A stretch of 64,000 bases of DNA from Isotricha intestinalis (GCA_023807065.1 JAJJLU010000006.1:1-64000), one strand, 5' to 3'. Numbered from the stretch's first letter, positions 41,184 to 51,888 are shown. Translations and numbers: made by a program. Notes: a model not told the origin generated them from the letters alone.

Positions 41184-42827
41184 TTAACTTCGTTCTTTCT
41201 TATAATTTGTTAATAATATAGCTAGATAAGATAATTGTACTTTTACCTTAGAACAAGTAGAAAGTAAAATAGTATGAATTAAATCAGGTATATTATATTC
41301 ATTAGAATAAACTAAATCAAAATTAATTTGTTGAGGATAGCAAACCGAATTTTTAATAGAATCTTTTAAACTTATTATTAATAATTCATTTGTTTTTGAA
41401 TAATCATAAGTTTCATTAATAAAACCAAATAATTGTTCAACATAAAAAACAATAGCTTTCCTAAAATATTCTACACTTCTTATTTTTTCTTTATTTCCAA
41501 TACAATAAGATGTCATTTCATATATAAATAAATAATCATCTTTTATTAAATTCATTATTTTCGGCCAATATTCTTGTAATTGATAAAAAACTACTGTTTC
41601 AAAATCATAATCATAATCGGAAAAGAATTCATATGTATGATAATCAAAATCTTGATATTCAGTGCAAAAATCATTAGTGAATTTTTTATATATTGGATTG
41701 TTTATTTTTTTTTGGTAATTTTTTGAATTTTTTTCTTTAATGTAACTATAATTGAATTCTGATTGTTTTTTTCTTTTTTCTTTTGAATTTTCTATTTTTT
41801 CTAATTCTTTATATATTTTTGACATTATATTACTTTTATCTTTTGTAATTTTACTATTATTTATATTGTTACTATTATTAATTATATCTTCGGGAGATTG
41901 AATTAAAAATTTAAATGAAGTTATTATATTTGCAAGTCTTCCAAAGTAAATTATAATTATACAATATTGAACAAATTTTTCTATTTTAGTTGAAAATTCA
42001 GATTCATTTAAAAAATTCTGATTTAAAATAATCCAAGGTTGATTATTTAAAATATTACTTATTTTACTTATTAATTTAAATTCTTCAGGAGCTTCATTTA
42101 ATCCATTAATTATCCATTCTTTTTTTCCTCCATTTATTAAAAATTGTTCAATTAAATCTTTTGTTAAATAATCACAACCAACTGAACAAGAAGATATTAT
42201 TCCTAAATAAAGTCTTTCTGGAAGAGATAAAAAAATCTCATCATCTTTTAATATTGAATCATAAATATTATTAAATAATTCTTCATAATGAGAAAAAGGA
42301 AGTAATATTAAATTTAATTTTGTTAATTTATAATTTTTATTTATTAAAGAATCAAATAATTTTTTTGCATGTTCTTTATCAAATTCATATGTCATTTCAA
42401 AATTATCGAAAAAATCTCCTTTAAGTTTTATTGTTTTTTCTTTTTCATTTTTAAATATATTCATTAAATTCAATTCATTTTTATCGTCATCAATGAAATA
42501 TTTTAATTTTAAATCTTCCATTTTATCAAACACACTACCAAATATTTTCCAATCAGGAATATTTGAATAATCAACATTATAAACATTAATCAATATATAT
42601 CTAAATGCTAAACTTGATTCATAATAAATTGACTCTGATAAAGCTTTTTTAATATAATATTCTACTTTATTTTTAATTTTTTCTTCTTTATTTTTTAATA
42701 TATTCACAAATTCATCAATGTGTTTTATTAAAGTTGAAGGTGAATTTAAATATAATATATTATCAATAAAAAGGAACAATTCAGTAAAAAAATCAATTTC
42801 TTCAAATAAACAATCATTTGTATCCAT
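41184..42827 (-). CDS. SESN: Sestrin (PA26 family)
   Basis: A 547-residue protein matching the sestrin core. Residues ~202-265 read LPERLYLGIISS..GCDYL, EQFLINGGKKEW, NEAPEEFKLISKISNILNNQPW, the counterpart of the N-terminal alkylhydroperoxidase-like half. The C-terminal half has EYQDFDYHTYEFF, KDDYLFIYEMTSYCIG, FRKAIVFYVEQLFGF, YDYSKTNELLIISLK and SVCYPQ, in the same order as animal sestrins. Family members sense leucine and stress and restrain TORC1 through GATOR2. The redox cysteine and tyrosine are kept (C218, Y220) but the third catalytic residue, a histidine in animals, aligns with Leu225. Two short gap-like insertions are Ser/Asn/Lys-rich. A metabolic regulator in this organism is plausible; TORC1 wiring is inferred. 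Confidence 0.9.
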   Translation of the reverse strand: MDTNDCLFEEIDFFTELFLFIDNILYLNSPSTLIKHIDEFVNILKNKEEKIKNKVEYYIKKALSESIYYESSLAFRYILINVYNVDYSNIPDWKIFGSVFDKMEDLKLKYFIDDDKNELNLMNIFKNEKEKTIKLKGDFFDNFEMTYEFDKEHAKKLFDSLINKNYKLTKLNLILLPFSHYEELFNNIYDSILKDDEIFLSLPERLYLGIISSCSVGCDYLTKDLIEQFLINGGKKEWIINGLNEAPEEFKLISKISNILNNQPWIILNQNFLNESEFSTKIEKFVQYCIIIIYFGRLANIITSFKFLIQSPEDIINNSNNINNSKITKDKSNIMSKIYKELEKIENSKEKRKKQSEFNYSYIKEKNSKNYQKKINNPIYKKFTNDFCTEYQDFDYHTYEFFSDYDYDFETVVFYQLQEYWPKIMNLIKDDYLFIYEMTSYCIGNKEKIRSVEYFRKAIVFYVEQLFGFINETYDYSKTNELLIISLKDSIKNSVCYPQQINFDLVYSNEYNIPDLIHTILLSTCSKVKVQLSYLAILLTNYKKERS

Positions 42828-42842
42828 GAATATATCAAAAAT

Positions 42843-42919
42843 AAAAAATATTTAATTCAATTTTTTTAAATGATATATCCTATTAAAAAATATTTAATTC
42901 AATTTTTTTTAAATGATAT
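42843..42919. repeat. Two direct copies of a ~34-bp sequence
   Basis: Bases 42843-42876 and 42885-42919 are the same A-run, TATTTAATTC, T-run, AAATGATAT sequence, differing by one T in the T-run. The period is 42 bp. They sit in the 215-bp spacer between the sestrin gene and the divergent coiled-coil gene, so they may be a slipped duplication of promoter DNA. Confidence 0.7.
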
Positions 42920-43042
42920 TATATCAATTAAAAAATAATTTAATAAAAAATAAATAATAAATAAAAAAAATAAAAGACTTATTGAATAAAAGAAATATAA
43001 CTTAAAAAAAAGAATAAATTAAAAAAATTAAAATAAAATAAA

Positions 43043-44471
43043 ATGAATTCAATGGCAAATATTGGATCTTCAATAATGAATGCAAATAGAACATATCAAA
43101 AATCATCATCAATAAGAAGTGCAAGAACACAAAAATCTTTTATGACAACAGATTCTCATTTTACAAGAGATACATTTAATGAACAATTTAAAGGAAGAGA
43201 TTCAAAAAGCTTTTATCAACGAAGCCAATAAAATTATGAGAGAAAGAATGAAAAATAAAGGAAGTACAATTAATTCAAAATCACGTTTAAAAAGTGTTGT
43301 TATGAATGATACGAAAGAAATATGTTTAAAAAATTATTTAATTGGATTATTAAAAGAAAAAAGAACTGATATAAATGAAAAAGAAAGAAATATTACAAAA
43401 GCTTTAAGAGACAGTGAAAATAAATTAGATTCAGATTATAAGAATTTTTTAGATTTTGTTGAAGGAACTAAAAAAAAACAAAAAAAAGAAGAAGAAGAAT
43501 TACAAAGATTAAAATCCTTACATGAACAAAAAGAAATAATATATAAGAAAGAAATAACAGATTATAAGAAATTAATAGAAGATTTAGAAAGGACTGTTAA
43601 ATTAATATGTTTATTAAAATCATATGGTAGTTTTGTTCATAAAGTTTTAAGATTAAAATTTGACTTTGATAATGTTCCAGATATAGATTCAAGAGAAAGA
43701 AATTTTGAACAAGTATCAAATATAATTTTAAAACATTATGACAATTTAAAAAATTCAGAAACAATAGAATTATTAGATGATGATAATTTTATGTTTATGA
43801 AATTTAATGAATTAGAAGAAAGAGTTGTTAAGATATTACAAAGAAAAGAATTATTAGATAAAGAATCAAATGCTGAAACTGAATCTTATAAAGATGAAAT
43901 ATCTGAGTTAAAAAGAAGAGTTAAAGATTGTCAAATTGAATCAAAACAAGTTCAAAATGAAAAAGATCAAATTATCAATGCTATTAATAGATTAAAACCT
44001 CAAAAAGATAATGAAGTTAATCAATATTTAGATTATATTTATGAAATTGGAGGAATGACTGGGGATTTAAATAATAAATTAAAAGGAAAAAAAAATATTA
44101 TAGATTTATTAACTTTTACTAAAGATACTTTATTAGTTTTACAACAGAAAGAAACTTTTATTAATGATTACATTACTGAAATTGAACATATTGAAGAAAA
44201 TGGAGATAAGAAATTAATTAATGATATTATTACTGATAGAAAAAAATTTAATAAAAGAGAAAAACAATTACAGTTAAAACAAAAACAAGAACAAATTGAA
44301 TATAATAAAAGAAAAAAAGCTATTGAAAGAGCTCAAAGAGTTATTATTAAAGGAAGAAAAGCTCCACAAGATTATCCTTTACTTAAAGGAAAAAAGAAAA
44401 AAGAAGATGATAATAAAGGAAATGAAGATGATTATTATGCAATGCTTTATTATTCTTCAGATGATGATTAA
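43043..44471 (+). CDS. DUF4200-like coiled-coil protein with apparent +1 frameshift
   Basis: Two overlapping frames appear to be one gene. Frame 1 starts at the ATG at 43043 and runs to TAA at 43231, with an N-terminal, Ser/Thr-rich tail ending FNEQ. Frame 2 is open back to a TGA near 43144, has an ATG at 43179 and runs to 44471, giving 430 residues. Near 43182-43190, skipping one base moves FNEQ into LKEEIQKAFINEANK, which continues well. The protein is mostly coiled coil. The LKNYLIGLLKEKRTDINEKE segment and the basic IERAQRVIIKGRK near the end resemble ciliary proteins such as CFAP100/CFAP73 (DUF4200), with moderate support. Alternatives are an assembly indel or initiation at 43179. No GT-AG intron fits. 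Confidence 0.7.
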
Positions 44472-44671
44472 AATTTTATTATTTTAAATATTTTAATAAA
44501 AAAGATATTAGAATTATATTAACATATTTTTTGGAATCTTATTCCTAGAATTGAAGAGGTTATAAATATAGATTGAAAAAGAAGTGAAATAATATATTAT
44601 TAAATATAATTTTTTATTTATTAAAGTAAGAATTCATAAAAAAATAAAAATAAATAATTATATTATAATAA

Positions 44672-46867
44672 ATGATGAATTCGGAAATCAACGATAATTC
44701 ATTATTAAAATTTCCTTTTACTTTCAATTTGGATATTCCTCTTCTATTAGAAGATCTTTTTCAACAATCAAATTATTTTACAAAAGAAATAGAATATTTA
44801 AATTATATAATTAAATGTTATCAAGAAGTCCTAAGAAAAAACAATATACATTTTTATATTAAAAATAATGAATTTATATATTATTTATAAGATATATTAT
44901 ATTATCCTATAATTACAGATGTTGAAACTTTATTTTTATCTTAAAAATAATTAAAGATTTTTTCATTTGAAGAAAAGAAAAATATAATTTATAAATTTAA
45001 CAAATATTATCAATTTTTAGACAAAGAAAATAATCTTATTGATAACATGAATAACATAGAGGAATTTTATTACATTAAAATAAAAAAAAATTTAATAAAA
45101 TAAATAAAAATTTCTGAAACAACAAAGAAAAAATATTAAATATTAATCCATTTCTTCTTTCTTTAAATTTATTTAAAATTATCTAGACATTGAAAAAAAT
45201 AATATTTGATTTAATTATAAATCAAGAAAGATTTAATTTTTTAAAAATATATATGATTTAACTATTTCAAATAAAAAATTTTATTGATTATTGGAAATAA
45301 TGGTATAGGAAAGTCAATTAGTTTAATGTTATATTCTTTAAATTTGAATCAAAATATAATTTATTTTATACTAAAATATTTATTAATGATTTTGGATAAT
45401 TTGAACATTTATTATATAATAAAGTAATGAAATATTATTTTATGAAATCTAAAGAAACTCATTCAAAATACTTTCAAGCAAAGAAAGCAAAATTTATGAG
45501 TTTAATTTTTCATATAAATTTAAATTCAAAAAAAAGTAAAATTAATGAAGAAAAATATAGATTTTGGGTTTATTTAAGAAATTTTATTGATATGTTAGAA
45601 ATAGATGTTTTCCTTTAATATTAATAATAGATCTTGGAGTAAGAATAGCAAAATATCCAATGAAATATTTAAATATAAAGTTAATAATCCCTTAAATTTG
45701 ATTAATCAAAAAATTATAAATTCTATTCAAACTAATTATAGAATAGAATATTCAAATAATTTTATAAGAATTACAATGAATTATTTAATAAAATCTGTAG
45801 AAAATAGTTTCGGAAACGAAGGAAATTTAATAGGAGTAGGTTTCAATTTAGAAGAAAAAATAATAAAAGCTTTTTTAATATTTTCTTTAATGAGAAAGAC
45901 AAAAAATTCTGAAAAAAACAATAAAAATAAATAGAAAAGAAGAGGAAAACAATCTTTTTAATAAATTTATAACAAAGAAAAATATAATATTATTATAGAT
46001 GACATTGATAATGTAAAAGATAAAAATTTAATAAATGATTTTTATATTATAACACAAATTATCTTTAAATGCAGAGCTTTTGATTTTGTGCATTGATTAA
46101 AATTAAAAAAGTTAAGAAGAATGGTTTTTACTTTTATTTAAAGTTTCAATAAAAAAATTAAAAAATTAAAAACAAAAGATAATTACATTCTTGATTCAAT
46201 ATATAGTGAAGAATATTTATCCACTTTTTATAATATTAAAATTAAGAAAAAATATTTCATTTAAAAGATTCAGAATTGATTCAAAATATTAAAGAAAGAA
46301 ATTTTACTTTAATTAAATTAGAGAAATCAATGAATTTATGGAATTATTGATTTGAACAATTTTTAAAGATAAAAGCAAATAGAGAAACTCTTTTTAATAT
46401 TTATTCTCATAATTTATCTGATTGTGATTATCAAAAGAAATAAGATTAAATATACCTGTAGATATAGAAAAAAGAATAATAAATAAGAATGATCAAGAAA
46501 AATTGATAGATAATAATAATTTGAAAATGGAATTTTTAATAAATTGTGATATAAAAAATATATTGGAGATAATCTACAAAAAAATAATTTCTGATTATAT
46601 TTAAAGTTAATAATAACATATATTTCTATTTTCATAGATATTTTTTTTAAATGAAATAATTGAGAAAGTTGATGATAAATCAATTAGAATAAGCAAATTA
46701 AATAATAAAAAAACAATAAAAAAGTTATTGAATATTTTGAAATTGAAAATGATAGTGAATTATGTTTTTGTTATTCATTCATTGGATCAAGAAAATATAT
46801 AAGTTATTATTATTTTGAAGGTGCTTTCAACTTTTCTGAAAATTCACTTTTATTAATAAATAATTAA
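44672..46867 (+). pseudogene. Decayed P-loop NTPase gene
   Basis: A 2.2-kb stretch that reads as one protein broken by nonsense codons and frame changes. The start is an ATG frame of 72 codons. A P-loop GNNGIGKS lies at 45293-45316 in the context ILLIIGNNGIGKSISLMLYS. A Walker B-like YNIIIDDIDN lies at 45983-46012. Other pieces are KYYFMKSKETHSKYFQAKKA, FINDFG, FIGSRKYISYYYFEGAF and the terminal FSENSLLLINN at 46867. The GxxGxGKS-plus-IIIDD pattern recalls STAND/RHS/crinkler-type NTPases, but the family is not certain. TAA codons often sit where glutamine would fit. There is no sign of intact function. Confidence 0.65.
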
Positions 46868-46968
46868 ATCTTTTATTAAAAATTTTTTTTAATAAATTAA
46901 TTTAAAAATTAAAACAATTCTTTAAAATATATAAACAAATTTAAAACAAACAACAAAAAAAAGAAAAA

Positions 46969-47403
46969 TTATTTAGAAATTTCATTAGCAAATTTTTTAT
47001 AATCAATATTCCCATTTTTATCAATAAACTGTGATAATAATTCATCAGCTTCATCATCAGTAAGACAATCTCCAATAACAGTTAAAGCATGTTTTAATTC
47101 ACTAGCAGGAATAAAACCTTTTTTATCAGTATCCAAAAAAGTAAAAGCATCAATTAATTGTTTTTTATCCATTTTTTTATTATAAAATTCAGTAAAAAAT
47201 TTCAAAAATTGTTCATAATTTACTTTTCCTTCAGAAGCTTCTTTTATAAAATCTTGCATATCATCTGTTGGAATATATGCTCCTAAACCTTTACAAATTT
47301 CATCTAATTTATCTACTGTTACAAATGAATCTTTATCTGAATCAAATAAATCAAATATTTTTTTACATTCTGATGCTTTTTCTTTTGATAAAGAATTTGT
47401 CAT
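46969..47403 (-). CDS. EF-hand protein (calmodulin/centrin/light-chain-like)
   Basis: A 144-residue protein with the four-EF-hand pattern of calmodulin. Hand 1 has loop DSDKDSFVTVDK, whose last position is Lys instead of Glu/Asp, so calcium binding is doubtful. Hand 2 is strongly degenerate. Hand 3 has DTDKKGFIPASE, with the expected final Glu. Hand 4 is shortened (DKNGNIDYKKF). The linker and the ELKHALTVIGDCLTDDEADELL segment match calmodulin/myosin light-chain type proteins. It may be a light chain for an IQ-motif protein such as the one at 38.6 kb, which is inference. Centrin and calmodulin proper are less likely because few loops are complete. Confidence 0.85.
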   Translation of the reverse strand: MTNSLSKEKASECKKIFDLFDSDKDSFVTVDKLDEICKGLGAYIPTDDMQDFIKEASEGKVNYEQFLKFFTEFYNKKMDKKQLIDAFTFLDTDKKGFIPASELKHALTVIGDCLTDDEADELLSQFIDKNGNIDYKKFANEISK

Positions 47404-47825
47404 TGAAAAATAAATTATTTCTTATTATTTTTATTAAATTTAAATTTTGTTATTTTATTTTTAATAATTTTCTTTTTGAATAGAAAAAATTGAGTCAAAG
47501 TAAAATTTCTTAATAAATAAAACAATAATTAATTTAAAAAAAATAATTTCAATACTTTCATCAAAACAAAGATTAAAATCCTAAAAAAGAAAGAAAAAAA
47601 AATAATTTTAAATAAAATGATTAATACTTCAATTTTAAAAAGTAAATAAATATAATTCAAAGATATAAAAAAATACATAATTCAATAATAAATAAGCCAA
47701 TTGATATTATAAATGACAATATAATTTAAAAAAAGAAAATATAATAATAATACATTTGAAAATAATATAAATAAAAAACATAATATAATAATTTTTATAT
47801 TAACGAAAATAATAATAATAATAAA
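47404..47825. other. 422-bp divergent spacer
   Basis: An AT-rich region between the minus-strand EF-hand gene and a plus-strand gene. It presumably holds both promoters. It has A-rich tracts and a short AAT microsatellite just before the ATG at 47826. Nothing else is seen. Confidence 0.4.
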
Positions 47826-49589
47826 ATGAATAATATTCCAATATCAAAAGAAATGAAAAAATCTCAGAAAAAAAATTCTATATCAAAACAGCAAAATAAT
47901 ATATCAGAAGATAAATTAAATTATGAAAATGATGAATTTCAAAATTCAGATTTTAAAAGATCAGAAGGTAAATTTTCAGTAATATCAAATGATTCATTTC
48001 ATAAAAGCAATTACATAAAATCAGATTCAATTGATATTGAAGAAAGTAATAATAATTCAATAAATGAAAACAAAAAATATGAAGATGAAGAAGATGATTT
48101 TGAAGAAGAAAGAGTAAGAGCTTTTGATGAAGTTATTAAAAAAGACAAAAAAGTTGATGTTATTAAAGAAGAAGATGAAGAATATGAATCTGATATTCAT
48201 TTAAGTCCTAATATTAAAAAGAGTAAAGAATTTTTCCTTAATAAACAATATAATAATAATGATTTTAATGATAATTCCAGAAAAGATAATTATATTGATA
48301 AAGATGATGAAAATATTTTTAATGATAATAATTTTAATGAAGATAATAATGAAGAGTTTGAAATTGAAAATGAAGATGAGAATAAGGATAAAAAATATAT
48401 AAATAAAGATTACATTGAAAATAATATAAATGATAATTTTAATGAACCTCATTATATTGATACTTATGATAATGAAGAAAATAATAATCATAATTATAAT
48501 ATAGAAGATAATAATAATGAAGATAAAGAAAATAAAATTAATTATAAAAGTAAATATAATAGAGATAATAATTATGATTATAATAATAATAAATTTAATA
48601 TCAAAGAAATTCATCTTAATAAAAATAATGAAAATTTCGATGTTAATATTGTTTCACCAATAAAAGATAATAAATATCTTGAAACTCAATCCGATATTGT
48701 TAATCAAAAATTATTAAATTATAGTCCATTAATTTCTAATTCAGGAAATGAAAATAAAAATTATATTGATATTAAGAAACCAAATTTAATAAAAAATTAT
48801 GGGAAAATTGAAGAAAAGAAAATTAAAAGAGATGATGATGAAGTTAAAATAAATAATTTTATTAAAATATTGAAAAATAAAAATAATTCAAATTTATTTT
48901 CTAATCCAATGAATAATTATTATAAGAAAAAAGAAAATAAAAAAAATATAAAAGAGAAAGAAAAAGAAAAAGAAAATTATCTTGAAAAAAGAAGAAAAAA
49001 AATGGAAGATATTAAAAATATATTTTCAAATGAAATAAATGAAATATTTGTAGATGATGTAAAACAAAAAAGAAAAATAACATTTAAAAACTTAGTTAAA
49101 ATTACTAATTCTGTTTCTTTAATTCGTTCAAATTCAAATGATTTATCTCAAACTGGAAATAAAATTTTAAATAATCTTAAAAAAAAAGATTTAAAAAAGT
49201 TCATAAAAGATAATAAAAAAAATAGTGTAAATTATATTACTAAAAGAAATAAATATATAACAAATGATAATTTATTTTCTAAAAAATTCATAAGTGAATA
49301 TTACGATGATTATTCTAATGAAAATCAAAATAAATTATATGAGTTAGATAATAATAAAAATAAAAAACTTGATAAGATAAAATATATACCAAATGATAAT
49401 ACTTTCTTTAATTTTGAAGATGGATTTTATAATGAAAACAATAAAGAAAAAAAGTTAATAAATGTAAATTATAATGAAAAACCCAAATATTCAGAAAGAA
49501 CATTTAGAAGAGGTTATATAATGCCAGCTAATCCAATGGATGATGTAATTTCTGCTAAAGCTTATTTTTTATATGGAAATAATATTTAA
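47826..49589 (+). CDS. Acidic/Asn-rich low-complexity protein
   Basis: A 587-residue protein. Residues ~80-260 are Asn/Asp/Glu-rich, then Lys/Asn-rich with a short coiled region (KEKEKENYLEKRRKKMEDI). The last ~40 residues look conserved: YSERTFRRGYIMPANPMDDV and AKAYFLYGNN. No domain is recognised. The start is the first ATG after an AAT repeat. It is a real gene by length and composition, but its role is unknown; a cytoskeletal linker would fit but is only a guess. Confidence 0.65.
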   Translation: MNNIPISKEMKKSQKKNSISKQQNNISEDKLNYENDEFQNSDFKRSEGKFSVISNDSFHKSNYIKSDSIDIEESNNNSINENKKYEDEEDDFEEERVRAFDEVIKKDKKVDVIKEEDEEYESDIHLSPNIKKSKEFFLNKQYNNNDFNDNSRKDNYIDKDDENIFNDNNFNEDNNEEFEIENEDENKDKKYINKDYIENNINDNFNEPHYIDTYDNEENNNHNYNIEDNNNEDKENKINYKSKYNRDNNYDYNNNKFNIKEIHLNKNNENFDVNIVSPIKDNKYLETQSDIVNQKLLNYSPLISNSGNENKNYIDIKKPNLIKNYGKIEEKKIKRDDDEVKINNFIKILKNKNNSNLFSNPMNNYYKKKENKKNIKEKEKEKENYLEKRRKKMEDIKNIFSNEINEIFVDDVKQKRKITFKNLVKITNSVSLIRSNSNDLSQTGNKILNNLKKKDLKKFIKDNKKNSVNYITKRNKYITNDNLFSKKFISEYYDDYSNENQNKLYELDNNKNKKLDKIKYIPNDNTFFNFEDGFYNENNKEKKLINVNYNEKPKYSERTFRRGYIMPANPMDDVISAKAYFLYGNNI

Positions 49590-49839
49590 TTTTTTTTTCA
49601 AATATAATTTTTTTAAACAATTGATTTAAAATATAATAATAAAATTTTATATTTAAATTAAAAGAATATAAAACATAAGAATAAATACTTTCTCAAATAA
49701 AATTAAAATTCAGAATATCAAAGATAAAAATAATATATATTTTAAGCAATTAAAATAAAGTAAAATCAATGAAAATAAAAGAAAAAAAATTAAATTTTCA
49801 AATTTAAATTATTTAATAAATTAATTTGCAAAATTTTTC

Positions 49840-50463
49840 ATGGCAAAATATAATCCTTGGGAAGAAAATAATATTTTCATCCAAGATGTAGGTGGCTTAA
49901 ACGATTTATTAAAATATGCAACGAATGAAAATATTTTAATATGTGATTCAATGCCAATAAATAATGAAAATTGGGAATTAAATATAAATAGAAAAGATTA
50001 TGAAAATTCTAATCATTTAATAGAATTAATAGAAGTATTAAATAATTTATCAAATTTACAATATGAAAAATTAGAAAAATTAGAATTTTTATATGAAAAA
50101 TATAAATATCAGTTAATTTTATCAAGAGAAAAAAATGATAATTTAATTACAATGTTAAATGAACTTTCAAGATTATTTAATGATTTTGATAAAAATAAAA
50201 TTAAAATAGTAAATTTATTACATAATGCAGGAATATCTGATTCAAATGTAATAAAAATAAAACATGAAAAAAAAATGGAATTAATTAAAGTTTTAAAAAT
50301 TTGTTCTTCTGATTATTCTTCAGTTTTAGATTTAATTGAATTGAATGGAAATATACATGAAAGAACTATTAATAAATTACAAGAAAAAATAAAAGAAATA
50401 GAAGAAATTACAAATAAATTAAGTAATGAATTTAATGAAATAAATCAAATAAAAAATAATTAA
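49840..50463 (+). CDS. Small coiled-coil protein
   Basis: A 207-residue protein. Residues 1-50 contain two Trp and a hydrophobic GGLNDLLKYATNENILICDS motif; the rest (~58-205) is two long coiled-coil stretches separated by a short break around LLHNAGISDSNVIKIKHE. No membrane segment. It resembles small subunits of centriolar, augmin-like or dynein-associated complexes, but no family is recognised. It is 250 bp downstream of the low-complexity gene and 51 bp upstream of the next. Confidence 0.65.
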   Translation: MAKYNPWEENNIFIQDVGGLNDLLKYATNENILICDSMPINNENWELNINRKDYENSNHLIELIEVLNNLSNLQYEKLEKLEFLYEKYKYQLILSREKNDNLITMLNELSRLFNDFDKNKIKIVNLLHNAGISDSNVIKIKHEKKMELIKVLKICSSDYSSVLDLIELNGNIHERTINKLQEKIKEIEEITNKLSNEFNEINQIKNN

Positions 50464-50514
50464 TTAAAAATAAAAAAAAAGCATATTAAAAAATATTATT
50501 AATTTAAAAAAGAA

Positions 50515-51888
50515 ATGTCATCTTTTCAATCATTTTCACAAAATAAAAGACAAAAAGAAGAAAAAGAAAAGAATAAAATATTAGTAAAAAATTTAAACAA
50601 AAGAATGTTTCGTGGGTTTAATAAAATAAAAAAATTAAAAGATATAAAAGAATTTGGATTAAATAAAATACATAAAATATTAACTCCAACAAATAAATGG
50701 GAAGAATATGAACCATTTCCTTTTGAAGATATATACAATGTAACTTATAAAGATAGGTTTTTAAAAACTTTAAATAATGAAAAAATAAAAGCTTTTGATG
50801 TTGTTCATATTGGATCTAATTCAAATAATATTAAAACTAATAAAAATAAAAAAGACATTTTTTTAACTGGTAATAATAAAACAAGAAATAAAACTCAAGG
50901 AGAAATTTTTGATGAAATAAATAAAAAACAAGAAAATGAAAAAAAAATATTACAAAAAATATTTCCTGATAAAGATGAAATGAATGTTATAACAAGTGTT
51001 CCTTTTTTTTCTTTAATAAAAAACCCAAATAAAACTTATTATATAAATAATAAACATAATAATAACAAAGAAAAGAACTTACAAGAAAAACAAATATTAG
51101 AAGAAGAATTTTTATATAAATTATCTCATAAATATCAAGAAGATAAAAATAATATAAATTATAATAAAGGATTAGTAAAAGGCTTTAGAACAGCATATAA
51201 TGAATTTGGAGAAAAAAGTAATTCAAAACATATTCCAAAAAAATTAGAATTAAATATTGAAAATATGTCAAATAATGAAAAAATTCCTCAATTAAGTCCT
51301 GTTGAAAGACATTTACAAAAGATAGAAAATAATTTAAATTTAATAAGAACTTTACCTAATGAAATGTTTAAAGAATTTGAAAATAATTTTTTAAATTATC
51401 CTTATGAAAATGAACATAATAATTTAAATAAAACAGAAAATACAAATAAAGAAGAAGAAAAAATAATTAAATTAGATTCTAATATTTTTGAAGAAAAAAA
51501 AAATAAATTATTAGAAAAACAATTCTCTAAAACTTTTTATAATCCTAATATTACACCTAAATTTCCTATTGGAGATTATTTAAATCAACAAATAAAAAAT
51601 AAAACAGAAAAATTTGATAAATTACATAAATTAGCTTTTGAAGAACATATAAAAAGAAAAAGTTCTAATTTAAATATTCCTAAATTTAAAAATAAAAATA
51701 TCGTAGAAATATCTCCAAATAGTCATTTATTCTTTAGGAAAAAACCAACTTATAAAAGCTTGTATGATATTGAAAGTAAAACAAGAGATATATTAATTGC
51801 TTCTAAATTAAAAAATGAATATTGTACTCAAGATATTAATAGAATTTTAAGAGGTTATAGACCTTGGATTGAAGAAGATATACAATAA
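50515..51888 (+). CDS. Hypothetical protein, 457 residues
   Basis: A complete frame, rich in Lys, Asn and Glu. It opens with a coiled basic region, followed by a patch EYEPFPFEDIYNVTYKDRFL that looks conserved. A middle segment LSPVERHLQKIENNLNLIR and the C-terminal RDILIASKLKNEYCTQDINR, then GYRPWIEED, also look like structured motifs. No catalytic or membrane signature is seen. Such layouts occur in microtubule-associated proteins of cilia, but that is a guess. It lies 51 bp after the small coiled-coil gene and 77 bp before the LRR gene, all on the plus strand. Confidence 0.6.
   Translation: MSSFQSFSQNKRQKEEKEKNKILVKNLNKRMFRGFNKIKKLKDIKEFGLNKIHKILTPTNKWEEYEPFPFEDIYNVTYKDRFLKTLNNEKIKAFDVVHIGSNSNNIKTNKNKKDIFLTGNNKTRNKTQGEIFDEINKKQENEKKILQKIFPDKDEMNVITSVPFFSLIKNPNKTYYINNKHNNNKEKNLQEKQILEEEFLYKLSHKYQEDKNNINYNKGLVKGFRTAYNEFGEKSNSKHIPKKLELNIENMSNNEKIPQLSPVERHLQKIENNLNLIRTLPNEMFKEFENNFLNYPYENEHNNLNKTENTNKEEEKIIKLDSNIFEEKKNKLLEKQFSKTFYNPNITPKFPIGDYLNQQIKNKTEKFDKLHKLAFEEHIKRKSSNLNIPKFKNKNIVEISPNSHLFFRKKPTYKSLYDIESKTRDILIASKLKNEYCTQDINRILRGYRPWIEEDIQ

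Noticed and set aside
43043..43231. Intron between 43112 and 43190 to explain the frame change
   Set aside because: The only GT available leads to removal of sequence that reads as well-formed protein, and it lacks the AT-rich look of the two accepted introns.
44672..46867. Idea that UAA/UAG encode Gln and UGA encodes Trp in the relics, so they are live genes
   Set aside because: Adjacent genes use these codons as stops; frame changes remain even with reassignment, and reassigning all stops opens any sequence.
48201..48614. Antisense open frame rich in Ile and Phe
   Set aside because: A shadow of Asn/Asp/Lys-rich coding sequence on the plus strand; no plausible protein.
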